In this document: one piece after another, positions 17,148 to 24,931 of the stretch | Layout: every line of letters begins with the position of its first letter | Position numbering within the stretch: position 1 is the stretch's first letter | Made by a program: the position numbers and the translations under genes | DNA from: PALSA-926 sp964476835 | GTDB taxonomy: Bacteria; Pseudomonadota; Alphaproteobacteria; Micavibrionales; UBA2020 | Direction of reading: 5' to 3' | Assembly (NCBI GenBank): GCA_964476835.1 | Contig: CAYZCE010000006.1 | Span: 14,482 to 78,481 of the forward strand | DNA length: 64,000 nt | Notes under the pieces: model-generated | Databases searched by the model: none | What the model was told of the DNA's origin: nothing | The model's input: the letters and a program-made list of their open reading frames with translations, nothing else

Positions 17148-20100
17148 ATGCTTCCTAAACGCAAAAAAGACGGCCTTGAAGGCATTCGGAAGCAGGTGAC
17201 GGTATTGTTCGCTGATATCGTCAAGTCTTCGGATATTGTCCGAAAGCTTGATCCTGAAGCGGCGAAGGAAATATTCGATCAGGTTATTACCCAGCAAATA
17301 GAGATCACAAAGAAGTTCGGCGGAACAGTCAACCAGGTCATGGGCGACGGGCTGATGTGTCTGTTTGGCGCTGAAAGTCCGTTCGACGACCACGCACTAC
17401 GGGCTGTTCTGGCGGGGAGGGAGATGGTTGAGCATATTTCCTCCGTGCAGAAAAAACACAAGAATACGCGGGTTAAAATTCGCGTCGGTATCAATACTGG
17501 AGACGTTATTTTTGTGCCGGCGCAGTCTGAGTACTACCGCGCTGCCTTTCAGGTAACCGGCGAAGCCGTGCACATTACAGACCGCGTTCTTAAGCGCGCG
17601 CAGCCAAACCAGCTTTTAGTATCTCAGGCGACAAAAGATTTCCTTGATAGGTATTATACTTTCCGCAAATCGGAAATCCTTGAATGGAACCCTGCCGACA
17701 AGCCGCTGAGTCTTTACGAACCAACGCAAAAGAAAAAAGCAGAAAGTCTGCATATCTCATCGCTGCAAGATATGCATACGCCGCGGATATCCATTGAAAA
17801 TCGAATTATGGCCTCGATCCACTTCTCCGAAGAAAGAGGAAGGCCGAAAAGCATCTGGTTGCACGGAGAAGCAGGCATTGGCAAGACGCACCTTCTGAGG
17901 CAGGTGATCAGCCGGCATACGCAAGGCCACTTCGACAGAATTATGCAGGTCAATTTCTATCCTGCGCCGATTGCGAACGATCATGCGTCTTTCGAGCGTT
18001 TGGTCGTTGAACAGTTGTTCTCTGGAGGGCACGACGCCGTAAAAGCGCACATAAAGAAGAGCCTTTCCGCTGAAGACAAACACGCTATTGCGTTCCTCGA
18101 CGAATGCATCGCCGATATCTTGGGTGAAACGGGTATTAGTCCTGATTATATGAGCATCGGCGGAGAAGCACGGAATAGGATGAGGGCGCAGCTGGTTGCG
18201 CGTCTACTGCTTCGTCTCTCGGGAGATTCACGTATTCTTCTGATTCTTGAAGATATGCACTGGGCGAACGAGACGGAGATTGAGTGCGTTGAAACGATTA
18301 TGGCTCTGTATAAGGGGCATGAGCGACTCCTTATCCTTGCAACCTCGCGACGACCGCCGTCTTTTGATAAGGGTTTTGTAGATAAAAAGATTACGCAGAT
18401 ATTGCTGGACGCCATGACCAGGGAAGAAGGTATGCGTCTTCTTCAGTCTTTTGACCCTTCCGGCGCCGTTACTGCCGGCCTCAAGGGAAGTATTTTGCGG
18501 CTTGCTGGAGGCAACCCTTATTTTATCCGTGAATACTTGCAATGGGTGCAGGATGCTATTTCCCGCCACAAGACAGCGCGGCAGATCGAACACGAACTAC
18601 GCCTGAAAACGCCAGGTAAGGTGTTCGATACACTGTATAACAAAATATCTGTATTGGGCGAAGGGCCGGCGCGCTTCGCCAGAATTGCTTCCGTGCTCGG
18701 GATGCGCGTTAGTCTTGATGTCCTGCAGGAAGTCTCCGGCGCCGGCCGAAGAATAGTCGTCGATGCCCTGGAGACGCTGGAGAAGACGGGCATCTTGTGC
18801 AGGGTTCGAACACTGCCGACGGCGGAGTGGGTCTTCACGCACGAACTTTTGCAGAAAGTCATTTACGCGTCGATTTCGCGATCTGACCGGATTGTATGGC
18901 ATCACAAGGTCGTCGCGCGCCTGAAATACAAGAAAGAGATATCCGACCGTCACCTTGTGATGGCGTTTCATGCGGAGAAATCGGAAGATCCACTCCTTAC
19001 TTATATCTATTCGAAATGGGCGGCAGCGATAGAGGCGGGGCTCTCTCGCCATAAATCCAGTATCGTCCTCTCCCAGCTGTCGCGCCAGGCCATGAGGAAG
19101 ATACCGAAAGTATCGCGTCCGTTCCGCCACGAAGCGGAAGCGCGTTTCAGGGAAATCAGCAGCCTTTTTATTACGGGGCAATATTCGCGCGTACGCGTCC
19201 ATATCGAAAGGCTGATTGCGAAGAAGAGCGAACTGCTTCGCTGGGGCGGTTACGATAAGGTTCTTTCTTTCAATGAGCTTTATTTGTGGATAAAGGGCGA
19301 TTTTATCAGGGCTGCTAAAATAGCAGAGACGATTTTGTCATTGAGCGGCCTAGAGGACGGTTATGAGGTAGGGGTGCGTGAGAACACGCGGCTTTCCAGC
19401 ATCTGTATGGACCTAGGCTGGTATAAAAAGGCTATTGAGGGCGCGCACACGGTTGTCGGCTCTCTGCCGGAAGAGAGTTTTGCGAAGAAGTTTGGGTTGC
19501 TGGTTCAGGCGTGGCCTGCATCATTGTGCTGTCTGGCTTTATCGTATGCTGAAATCGGCGACAGGGAAAAATCGAAATTTTATTTCGAGCGCGCTTATCA
19601 GTGCCTCGAAACCTGCACCGACTATTTTACACAGGTCTACATCCTCGTCTATCTCGCGCATAGCCTTATTGTGCAGAGCCGGAATGCCGAGGCTTTGAGC
19701 CTGCTGAAATCAGCTCATGGATATTGTGAGAAAATCGGTTCGTCTTCATTGCTGCGGTCGTATACATTGGCGGCATATGGTGTCGTCCTCGCGCGTGTAG
19801 GAAAGGCTGCGGAAGGAGTGTCCTACTGTGAGCAGGCTTTGGCTGTTTCGCACTCCAGCAAGCTGGTCTCTAGAATTTCTCAGTATGAAGTATGGTATGC
19901 AGAGGCTTTGAGGATAAAGGGTGATTACGCTCTCGCCATACAGCAATTGAAGAAAACGATACAGTCCGCCCGCCGCCGCCGAGAAGAGGGGCGTCTTGTG
20001 TACGCCTATCTTCTTATAGCTCGTTGCCACCTTGAGCGCGTAAGCGTCGATACACGCACAGCAGAACTTTATCTGCGCAAGGCAACACAAATTGCCCGCA

Positions 20101-20210
20101 GTCTAGAGCTGGAAACGGTCAACAGAGAGATCGATCTGCTCTGGAGCCAGCTTAAATTGGGGCGAGTAGGTTCCCGACTTGAGATAGCATATCCACTTTT
20201 GTCTGCATAA
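17148..20210 (+). CDS. Class III nucleotide cyclase fused to AAA-type ATPase and TPR repeats
   Basis: 1020 residues from the ATG at 17148. Residues about 14-190 form a class III adenylate/guanylate cyclase domain: metal aspartates in FADIV (Asp23) and MGDGLM (Asp67) are present, but the transition-state Asn is replaced by His (GEAVHITDRV) while the Arg is kept. Next is an AAA/STAND-like ATPase (Walker A GEAGIGKTHLLR near residue 240; Walker B-like ILLILEDMHW), then helical TPR-like repeats to the C-terminus. Such cyclase-ATPase-TPR proteins usually act as signal-controlled cyclases or regulators. Here it precedes a YcaO/TfuA cluster encoding a Crp-type protein, so it probably makes the cyclic nucleotide sensed by that regulator. 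The ribosome site is weak. Confidence 0.85.
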   Translation: MLPKRKKDGLEGIRKQVTVLFADIVKSSDIVRKLDPEAAKEIFDQVITQQIEITKKFGGTVNQVMGDGLMCLFGAESPFDDHALRAVLAGREMVEHISSVQKKHKNTRVKIRVGINTGDVIFVPAQSEYYRAAFQVTGEAVHITDRVLKRAQPNQLLVSQATKDFLDRYYTFRKSEILEWNPADKPLSLYEPTQKKKAESLHISSLQDMHTPRISIENRIMASIHFSEERGRPKSIWLHGEAGIGKTHLLRQVISRHTQGHFDRIMQVNFYPAPIANDHASFERLVVEQLFSGGHDAVKAHIKKSLSAEDKHAIAFLDECIADILGETGISPDYMSIGGEARNRMRAQLVARLLLRLSGDSRILLILEDMHWANETEIECVETIMALYKGHERLLILATSRRPPSFDKGFVDKKITQILLDAMTREEGMRLLQSFDPSGAVTAGLKGSILRLAGGNPYFIREYLQWVQDAISRHKTARQIEHELRLKTPGKVFDTLYNKISVLGEGPARFARIASVLGMRVSLDVLQEVSGAGRRIVVDALETLEKTGILCRVRTLPTAEWVFTHELLQKVIYASISRSDRIVWHHKVVARLKYKKEISDRHLVMAFHAEKSEDPLLTYIYSKWAAAIEAGLSRHKSSIVLSQLSRQAMRKIPKVSRPFRHEAEARFREISSLFITGQYSRVRVHIERLIAKKSELLRWGGYDKVLSFNELYLWIKGDFIRAAKIAETILSLSGLEDGYEVGVRENTRLSSICMDLGWYKKAIEGAHTVVGSLPEESFAKKFGLLVQAWPASLCCLALSYAEIGDREKSKFYFERAYQCLETCTDYFTQVYILVYLAHSLIVQSRNAEALSLLKSAHGYCEKIGSSSLLRSYTLAAYGVVLARVGKAAEGVSYCEQALAVSHSSKLVSRISQYEVWYAEALRIKGDYALAIQQLKKTIQSARRRREEGRLVYAYLLIARCHLERVSVDTRTAELYLRKATQIARSLELETVNREIDLLWSQLKLGRVGSRLEIAYPLLSA

Positions 20211-20355
20211 TAAGCACTTTGGCTGTTTGTATATGCGAAATTGCTGTTTCGCAATGGTACTTCTGCGCGGTTTCCAAGAGCCAATCCAAAGTGTGCTCCA
20301 TATCATCGAACTCGACTTCTGAGTACATGATAGCTGTAGGATCTTCGTATAACAT
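20152..20355 (-). CDS. Small hypothetical protein with Crp-box promoter
   Basis: 67-residue open frame from the ATG at 20355, preceded by a very good ribosome site (gggaggtacagaaaa). It is acidic at the start (MLYEDPTAIMYSEVEFDDME) and amphipathic-helical later (DWLLETAQKY, AKVLIMQTKVDMLSQV). It overlaps the 3' end of the cyclase gene by 59 bp on the opposite strand. A perfect TGTGA-N6-TCACA box centred at 20413.5 lies about 42 bp upstream of a plausible start point with a TACATA -10, the class II activator position. Function unknown; it could act in the neighbouring peptide-modification locus. Confidence 0.5.
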   Translation of the reverse strand: MLYEDPTAIMYSEVEFDDMEHTLDWLLETAQKYHCETAISHIQTAKVLIMQTKVDMLSQVGNLLAPI

Positions 20356-20405
20356 TTTTTCTGTACCTCCCGCCTCGTATGTAAGCACTGCTCCTTGTCT
20401 GTGTA

Positions 20406-20421
20406 TGTGATGTACGTCACA
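20406..20421. promoter_or_regulatory. Perfect Crp-type binding site
   Basis: TGTGA (20406-20410), a 6-base spacer and TCACA (20417-20421) match the core Crp consensus exactly. The Crp-type regulator encoded at 23174-23842 has the recognition-helix residues (SREVVNR, compare SRETVGR of E. coli Crp) expected to read TGTGA. The site is placed for class II activation of the leftward small gene at 20355. Confidence 0.7.
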
Positions 20422-20590
20422 CAGCGTCATAAAAGGAATGCGCGTGCATTCTGTGCAGCGCGACAGCCCTCTTGTGACGCCTATGGTTACCCGCTTCTGT
20501 TGTCGTGCATACGATTGTGTATTTTTTCAAAAACTCCCGAAAATGGCGGTTTTTAAGAGTCCATTAAACAACCTATGGTAGTTTTATATT

Positions 20591-20616
20591 GTTCACTACA
20601 ATTAAAAATTGTGAAC
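20591..20616. promoter_or_regulatory. Inverted repeat upstream of the precursor gene
   Basis: GTTCAC (20591-20596) and GTGAAC (20611-20616) flank a CAATT/AATTG stem, just downstream of a TATATT -10-like sequence (20585-20590) and 29 bp before the peptide start. It could be an operator or a 5' UTR hairpin controlling the precursor. Confidence 0.45.
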
Positions 20617-20645
20617 TATCATAGTCAAACAGGGAGAATGACAAG

Positions 20646-21062
20646 ATGACAAATATTACGGGTGTATTGTACGGCGCAGACGGGCGTTACTACTCTATCG
20701 CCAAGGGAGCAGCAAAGCCGGTCGCTGCAGATCCTGCGGCGACTCAGAAGAGCCAAGTTGCGACAGCCACGAAAGCCGCCATCGCAGTCGATGACGGTGC
20801 AGCGGGCGTGAACAAGATCTCTTCACCCCAGAATGCGTGGATGCTTCAGCAGCTCGATGGGGGGGCAAGCGCGAATCTGATTCAGCCGCCGTTGCCGCCC
20901 ACGATTCCTTCTCCTCCTCCTCGCACACCTGGCGGTACGAGCGGCGTCGTGGCCAGTAATACTCTGGTGTCTGCATCTACTACAGTGACGACGCTGGATG
21001 ATACCCGGGCTTCGGCGAACTTGATCCAGCCGCCGTTGCCGCCTGTAATACCGTCTAGATAA
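20646..21062 (+). CDS. Putative RiPP precursor with duplicated core-like block
   Basis: 138 residues after a good ribosome site (cagggagaatg). The N-terminal part (1-60, Ala/Lys-rich, MTNITGVLYGADGRYYSIAK) would be a leader. Two near-identical 16-residue blocks, ASANLIQPPLPPTIPS (74-89) and ASANLIQPPLPPVIPS (122-137), are each preceded by a Leu-Asp dipeptide a few residues earlier and separated by a Ser/Thr/Val-rich linker. There is no Cys; Ser, Thr and backbone amides are possible modification sites. Position directly before ycaO and tfuA, with an attenuator-like hairpin in between, is the usual layout for an abundant precursor followed by its modifying enzymes. Alternatively it is an intracellular protein substrate of the YcaO enzyme. 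The precursor role is inferred. Confidence 0.65.
   Translation: MTNITGVLYGADGRYYSIAKGAAKPVAADPAATQKSQVATATKAAIAVDDGAAGVNKISSPQNAWMLQQLDGGASANLIQPPLPPTIPSPPPRTPGGTSGVVASNTLVSASTTVTTLDDTRASANLIQPPLPPVIPSR
20865..20912 (+). repeat. Core-like repeat 1 of the precursor gene
   Basis: 48 bp encoding ASANLIQPPLPPTIPS. It differs from the second copy mostly at third codon positions, so the protein sequence has been kept under selection while the DNA diverged. Confidence 0.8.
21009..21056 (+). repeat. Core-like repeat 2 of the precursor gene
   Basis: 48 bp encoding ASANLIQPPLPPVIPS, one amino-acid change (Thr to Val) relative to repeat 1; the protein ends one residue later. Confidence 0.8.
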
Positions 21063-21070
21063 ATACGATA

Positions 21071-21104
21071 CCGTCCTCCGCCGCATGGGTGCGGTGGGGG
21101 ACGG
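21071..21104 (+). terminator. Attenuator-like hairpin between precursor and ycaO
   Basis: A 15-bp stem with two G-U pairs (21071-21085 with 21090-21104) around TGGG is followed by a short T-rich stretch (cctttattc). It lies 8 bp after the precursor stop and before ycaO. It is probably a partial terminator that makes the precursor transcript more abundant than the enzyme transcripts. Confidence 0.65.
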
Positions 21105-21130
21105 CCTTTATTCAACCAGAGATGGTCACC

Positions 21131-22384
21131 ATGCTGATAGACAACATACGAACCGAAGAATTCAAACCTGAAATTTTGTTGGCAGGTGACAGCAGGAGAA
21201 TTTGCACTCCTGAAGAAACATTCGAACGTGTCATGAGTCTCGCTCCGGTCATGGGCATTACGCGAGTTGCGAACGTAACGGGGTTGGACACGATTGGTGT
21301 CCCTGTATACACCGCATACAGGCCCAATTCGAGATCACTTTCCGTCACGCAAGGAAAAGGCTGCACTCATATCGCCGCCAAAGTCTCGGCATTGATGGAA
21401 GCTGTAGAAATCTATCATGCGGAAACCATCGACCTGCCTCTTCGATTCTGTAACCTGCTGGAACTGGGCTGCGGTCATAGCGTCGTTGATACGTCAAAGC
21501 TGCCGCGCTTCAAAGAAAATTGCTTTAATCCCCATGCGCGCTTGTTGTGGGTAGAGGGGCAGGATCTGATGACGGGAGCTGCCAAGCATGTCCCTTATGA
21601 AATGGTTCATCTCGACTATCGCTTGCCTCTGCCTTCCGGGCATGGGTGCTTTATTCCTTCGTCGAACGGGCTGGCGTCCGGCAACCATAAGCTGGAGGCT
21701 GTCATACACGGCATCTGTGAGATTATCGAGAGAGACTCCCTGACGCTTTGGTACCTGAAAACGCCGGAACAACAGGCACGCACAAAAATAGACCTGGACA
21801 TGGTGGATGATCCGCGTTGCTGTGATATCATCAGCAGATTTCGCCATGCGGGAGTGCAGGTCGGTGTGTGGGAAATCACCAACGACACCGGCATTCCGTC
21901 TTTTCTGTGCCGCATTATTCCACAGACGGATTCCGAGATCTCTTCTATCCGTCCGGCATCGGGAATGGGCTGCCACCTGTCGCGCGATATTGCTTTGTTG
22001 CGGGCGTTGACCGAGGCCGCGCAGAGCCGGCTGACGTTCATTTCTGGTGTCAGAGATGACCTGAGCAGGGATGATTACAAGAAATTCCTATCTCCCGCCG
22101 AGTATCAAAAATGGTTGTCCAGCATCCAGGAACGAAGCGCTGAGCTGAAGGATTTCCGGCAGGTCAAATCTTTTACGGGCGCGGACTTGAACGAAGATCT
22201 AGAGGTTTTGCTGGAGTGTCTCCGAGGAATCGGTGTTCAGGAAGTGGTATGCGTCGACTTAACAAAGCCGCAACTAGGCATCCCCGTGACGCGAGTCATT
22301 ATTCCTGGTCTTGAGCCGCCCCTGGATCGCGCGGAGATTGTATTAGGCATGAGAGCTGGGAGATTTACGCATGCACAGCAATAA
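21131..22384 (+). CDS. ycaO: YcaO-domain protein (thioamide/azoline-type peptide modification)
   Basis: 417-residue YcaO-family ATP-dependent enzyme. YcaO proteins activate a peptide amide by phosphorylation, allowing attack by a Cys/Ser/Thr side chain (azoline) or by sulfide (thioamide). ATP/Mg-binding segments ALMEAVEIYHAET (S/A-x3-E-x3-E type) and HGICEIIERDSLTLW are present, plus SSNGLASGNHKLEAV typical of the family. The C-terminus (GMRAGRFTHAQQ) lacks the Pro-rich PxPxP tail of azoline cyclodehydratases; with TfuA adjacent this favours thioamidation. The start at 21131 has AGAG nine bases upstream; an ATG at 21122 is an alternative. It overlaps tfuA by 14 bp. Confidence 0.9.
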   Translation: MLIDNIRTEEFKPEILLAGDSRRICTPEETFERVMSLAPVMGITRVANVTGLDTIGVPVYTAYRPNSRSLSVTQGKGCTHIAAKVSALMEAVEIYHAETIDLPLRFCNLLELGCGHSVVDTSKLPRFKENCFNPHARLLWVEGQDLMTGAAKHVPYEMVHLDYRLPLPSGHGCFIPSSNGLASGNHKLEAVIHGICEIIERDSLTLWYLKTPEQQARTKIDLDMVDDPRCCDIISRFRHAGVQVGVWEITNDTGIPSFLCRIIPQTDSEISSIRPASGMGCHLSRDIALLRALTEAAQSRLTFISGVRDDLSRDDYKKFLSPAEYQKWLSSIQERSAELKDFRQVKSFTGADLNEDLEVLLECLRGIGVQEVVCVDLTKPQLGIPVTRVIIPGLEPPLDRAEIVLGMRAGRFTHAQQ

Positions 22385-23174
22385 AACGGTTTCCGCTTAT
22401 ATCTTCGTGGGCCCGACGGTCCCTCCCGCGCTTTTGAGGGAGAAGGTAGACACGGAGCCGGATGCGGAGGGTATTTGTGACCTCAAAAGTGGTGATAGAG
22501 TCAGGTTTCTACCGCCGGTATCGGAAGGGGACATATCCCGTCTTATTCCGCTGCAGCCTAAAATTATTGGTATTATTGACGGCTTATTCGAAAACGTACC
22601 TTCAGTCTGGCACAAAGAGATCTTGTTTGCGATGTCTTCTGGCATTCATGTGATCGGTTCTTCCAGTATGGGGGCGTTAAGAGCTGCAGAGCTGGAAAAT
22701 TTTGGCATGGAAGGGGTCGGGTCGGTTTTTAAGGCTTTTTCTGATGGCCTCTTAGAAGACGACGACGAGGTCACGGTCGCTCACGGTCCACAGGCTTTGG
22801 GTTTCCCCTTGTTGTCTGAAGCTATGGTGAATATCAGGAGAACGCTGGATGAAGCGTATCAGCAGAATATCATCGACACATCGGAGAAAAAGTTGCTGTT
22901 ACAGCTGGCGAAACAGGCTAACTACAAACAGAGAAATTATGGGAACATTACGCGGATGGCGCTTTCATATGGCGTATGTTCTGCGCGTCTAAAGACATTT
23001 CAAGCGTGGTTGAAAACGGGGCGTGTCGATCAGAAGCTTTTGGATGCGTATGCTTTAATAGATATTATAGTTACACGCTTAAGCGAAGATGTTTTACCCA
23101 AGCGTGTCTTATATAGCTTTGAGCGTACTGCTATATGGGAGGGAGTCAGAACGCGAGAAGTGGGGACGCCGTAA
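22371..23174 (+). CDS. tfuA: TfuA-like protein
   Basis: 267-residue TfuA-family protein, the partner of YcaO in trifolitoxin-type and thioamide-forming systems (including thioamidation of methyl-coenzyme M reductase). Family hallmarks are the start YIFVGPTVPP, IGIIDGLFENVPSVWHKEILFAMSSG and GSSSMGALRAAELENFGMEGVG. TfuA is needed by YcaO for thioamide formation; its exact role is recruitment or sulfur delivery. It overlaps ycaO by 14 bp and its stop overlaps the next start (TAATG), so translation is coupled along the operon. Confidence 0.92.
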   Translation: MHSNKTVSAYIFVGPTVPPALLREKVDTEPDAEGICDLKSGDRVRFLPPVSEGDISRLIPLQPKIIGIIDGLFENVPSVWHKEILFAMSSGIHVIGSSSMGALRAAELENFGMEGVGSVFKAFSDGLLEDDDEVTVAHGPQALGFPLLSEAMVNIRRTLDEAYQQNIIDTSEKKLLLQLAKQANYKQRNYGNITRMALSYGVCSARLKTFQAWLKTGRVDQKLLDAYALIDIIVTRLSEDVLPKRVLYSFERTAIWEGVRTREVGTP

Positions 23175-23842
23175 TGCAAAAAGTAGCACAAAAGAATGAA
23201 GCCCTCGGTTTCATGTCTGAACGAGATCAAAAAGAATTGATGTCGCACGGTCATATGATTGAGTTTAAAGAAGACCGATGCTTGTTCACGCGGGGCGAAG
23301 AGGGCGGGAGCTTCTATATTGTCTTGTCTGGGTGTGTCTTCTTCAGTATTAACTCGCCTTCCGGCAAAGAGATTATCTTAAATAAACTTCATGCAGGAGA
23401 GGTTTTTGGTGAAATTGCCATGCTTGATCAGGGTGCCCGTACAGCCGATGCTTACGTGGTCAAAGGCAGTAAGCTTCTATCTATAAGCAGATCCAATTTT
23501 TTCGATTTTCTTGACAGTAAACCATCTCTCTACAGAGGGGTTATTGACCTCTTATGCCAGAGGTTGCGTTGGTGTTCCGGACAAGTTGAAAGCTTCGTAT
23601 TGTCGAGCGGACTTGAACGGCTCATAGGTAAGCTTTTATATCTTGCAGAGCTCACAGATATGGGCAGTGTGATCCAGTTGGAAATCACGCAAACGGATCT
23701 GGCCAAGCAGTTGGATTTATCACGTGAAGTGGTTAACAGGGAATTGAGGAATATCGAAGCTCAGGGGGTTATAAAACTGGGGCGCGGAAAAATTACAATC
23801 CCGGATATTCAAAAGCTTCGTAATTTTCGAGCGGGGAGATAA
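23174..23842 (+). CDS. Crp/Fnr-family transcription regulator
   Basis: 222 residues starting at the ATG that overlaps the tfuA stop. The N-terminal cyclic-nucleotide-binding domain keeps the Crp phosphate-binding cassette (VFGEIAMLDQGARTADAYV: Glu, Arg and a Thr at the Crp Ser position), so cAMP binding is plausible. No Fnr-type cysteine cluster is present. The C-terminal HTH has LDLSREVVNRELRNIEAQGVI, with Arg-Glu-x-x-x-Arg as in the Crp recognition helix. Target sites should therefore contain TGTGA; a perfect one lies at 20406-20421. A regulator gene inside a modification operon suggests feedback control by the cyclase at 17148. Confidence 0.88.
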   Translation: MQKVAQKNEALGFMSERDQKELMSHGHMIEFKEDRCLFTRGEEGGSFYIVLSGCVFFSINSPSGKEIILNKLHAGEVFGEIAMLDQGARTADAYVVKGSKLLSISRSNFFDFLDSKPSLYRGVIDLLCQRLRWCSGQVESFVLSSGLERLIGKLLYLAELTDMGSVIQLEITQTDLAKQLDLSREVVNRELRNIEAQGVIKLGRGKITIPDIQKLRNFRAGR

Positions 23843-23843
23843 A

Positions 23844-24101
23844 ATGGAGATACAGTATTTTTCTTGGTTAAGAAAACATGCGGGAACAGAAAAAGAAAGC
23901 ATCGAGGTTCCTGCGGAAATTGATACGCCAGAAAGGCTTGTGACGTGGCTTTCGCAGCGGGAATTTAGATACCGAGCGTTGTTTTCTTACATGTCTGTTA
24001 TAAACCTCTCCGTTAATGGCTGTCTTGTCGAGGATTGGAAAAGTTATTCTATTCGCTCTAGTGACACGCTGAGTTTCTTTTCCCCGATGGCTGGAGGGTA
24101 A
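23844..24101 (+). CDS. MoaD/ThiS-like sulfur carrier protein
   Basis: 85 residues starting 1 bp after the regulator stop. It is a small ubiquitin-like beta-grasp protein: start MEIQYFSWLRKHAGTEKESI as in MoaD, and end DTLSFFSPMAGG, with the C-terminal Gly-Gly that is adenylated and converted to a thiocarboxylate. The following gene encodes the matching E1-like enzyme. In this operon it most likely donates sulfur for YcaO/TfuA-dependent thioamide formation rather than for molybdopterin or thiamin, because no other gene of those pathways is present. Confidence 0.85.
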   Translation: MEIQYFSWLRKHAGTEKESIEVPAEIDTPERLVTWLSQREFRYRALFSYMSVINLSVNGCLVEDWKSYSIRSSDTLSFFSPMAGG

Positions 24102-24107
24102 TTCTAA

Positions 24108-24920
24108 GTGCGTCATATATCCAGATTCGAACGCCATATAGATGTTCCAGAGATCGGTTTGCGCGGGCAGGAAAAACTACTGAATTCCTCTGTTCTTATT
24201 GTCGGGGCTGGCGGGCTGGGAAGTCCTGCTGCTTTATATCTGGCTGCCGCGGGTGTCGGCACTATAGGGATTGTTGACGACGACGTCGTTAGCCTCTCAA
24301 ATCTACAACGGCAGGTTCTCTTTTCCGAAGCTGATGTTGGTGCGATGAAAGTTGATGCAGCAAAAAAGAATCTGAGTGCAATATCGTCCATAGCCAAGAT
24401 TGTTGCTTATCCAGAGAGGGTGGATGAAAACAATTATGAGAGAATTATATCAGGTTACGACATCGTTCTAGATTGTACGGATAATTTTCAAGCACGCTAT
24501 CTGCTTAATCGTGCGTGTCATACTTTGCGAAAGCCGCTTGTTTCCGCTTCTTTATATCACCACGATGGTCAGATTTCTGTTTTTAAGTCATTTGAAGGGG
24601 CAGGGCATCCTTGTTATGAATGCCTATATTCCAGGACCCTGAACCAGGAAATAATCCCAACGTGTACGCAAGCTGGTGTCGTTGGACCGGTGGCTGGCGT
24701 TCTGGGCACGATGCAAGCATCTGTTGCCATCAATGAGCTTGTCGGAATCGGTGAAACCCTTTCGGGTTGGATGTTTTTGTTCAGTGCGATGGGGTTTATG
24801 GCTCAGAAAGTCAAGATTTCCAAGAAACAAGATTGCTCCTGCTGTTCTATCGGAGACCATTCTTCCAGAGAAGATCTCAAGGTCCCCCCCGTAGTGACTG
24901 CTTGCCATGCGACGGATTGA
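24108..24920 (+). CDS. MoeB/ThiF-like E1 adenylyltransferase for sulfur carrier
   Basis: 270 residues from a GTG start 9 bp after a GGAGGG ribosome site. The ATP-binding motif GAGGLGSPAALYLAAAGVG, the DDDVVSLSNLQRQVLF segment and the PTCTQAGVVG catalytic-Cys region match MoeB/ThiF/HesA. Zinc cysteines CYEC and CSCC are present. It should adenylate the C-terminal glycine of the preceding MoaD-like protein. There is no C-terminal rhodanese domain, so sulfur must come from a separate desulfurase. It ends the operon; the next gene is convergent 11 bp away. Confidence 0.9.
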   Translation: MRHISRFERHIDVPEIGLRGQEKLLNSSVLIVGAGGLGSPAALYLAAAGVGTIGIVDDDVVSLSNLQRQVLFSEADVGAMKVDAAKKNLSAISSIAKIVAYPERVDENNYERIISGYDIVLDCTDNFQARYLLNRACHTLRKPLVSASLYHHDGQISVFKSFEGAGHPCYECLYSRTLNQEIIPTCTQAGVVGPVAGVLGTMQASVAINELVGIGETLSGWMFLFSAMGFMAQKVKISKKQDCSCCSIGDHSSREDLKVPPVVTACHATD

Positions 24921-24931
24921 TCTGCGTCACT

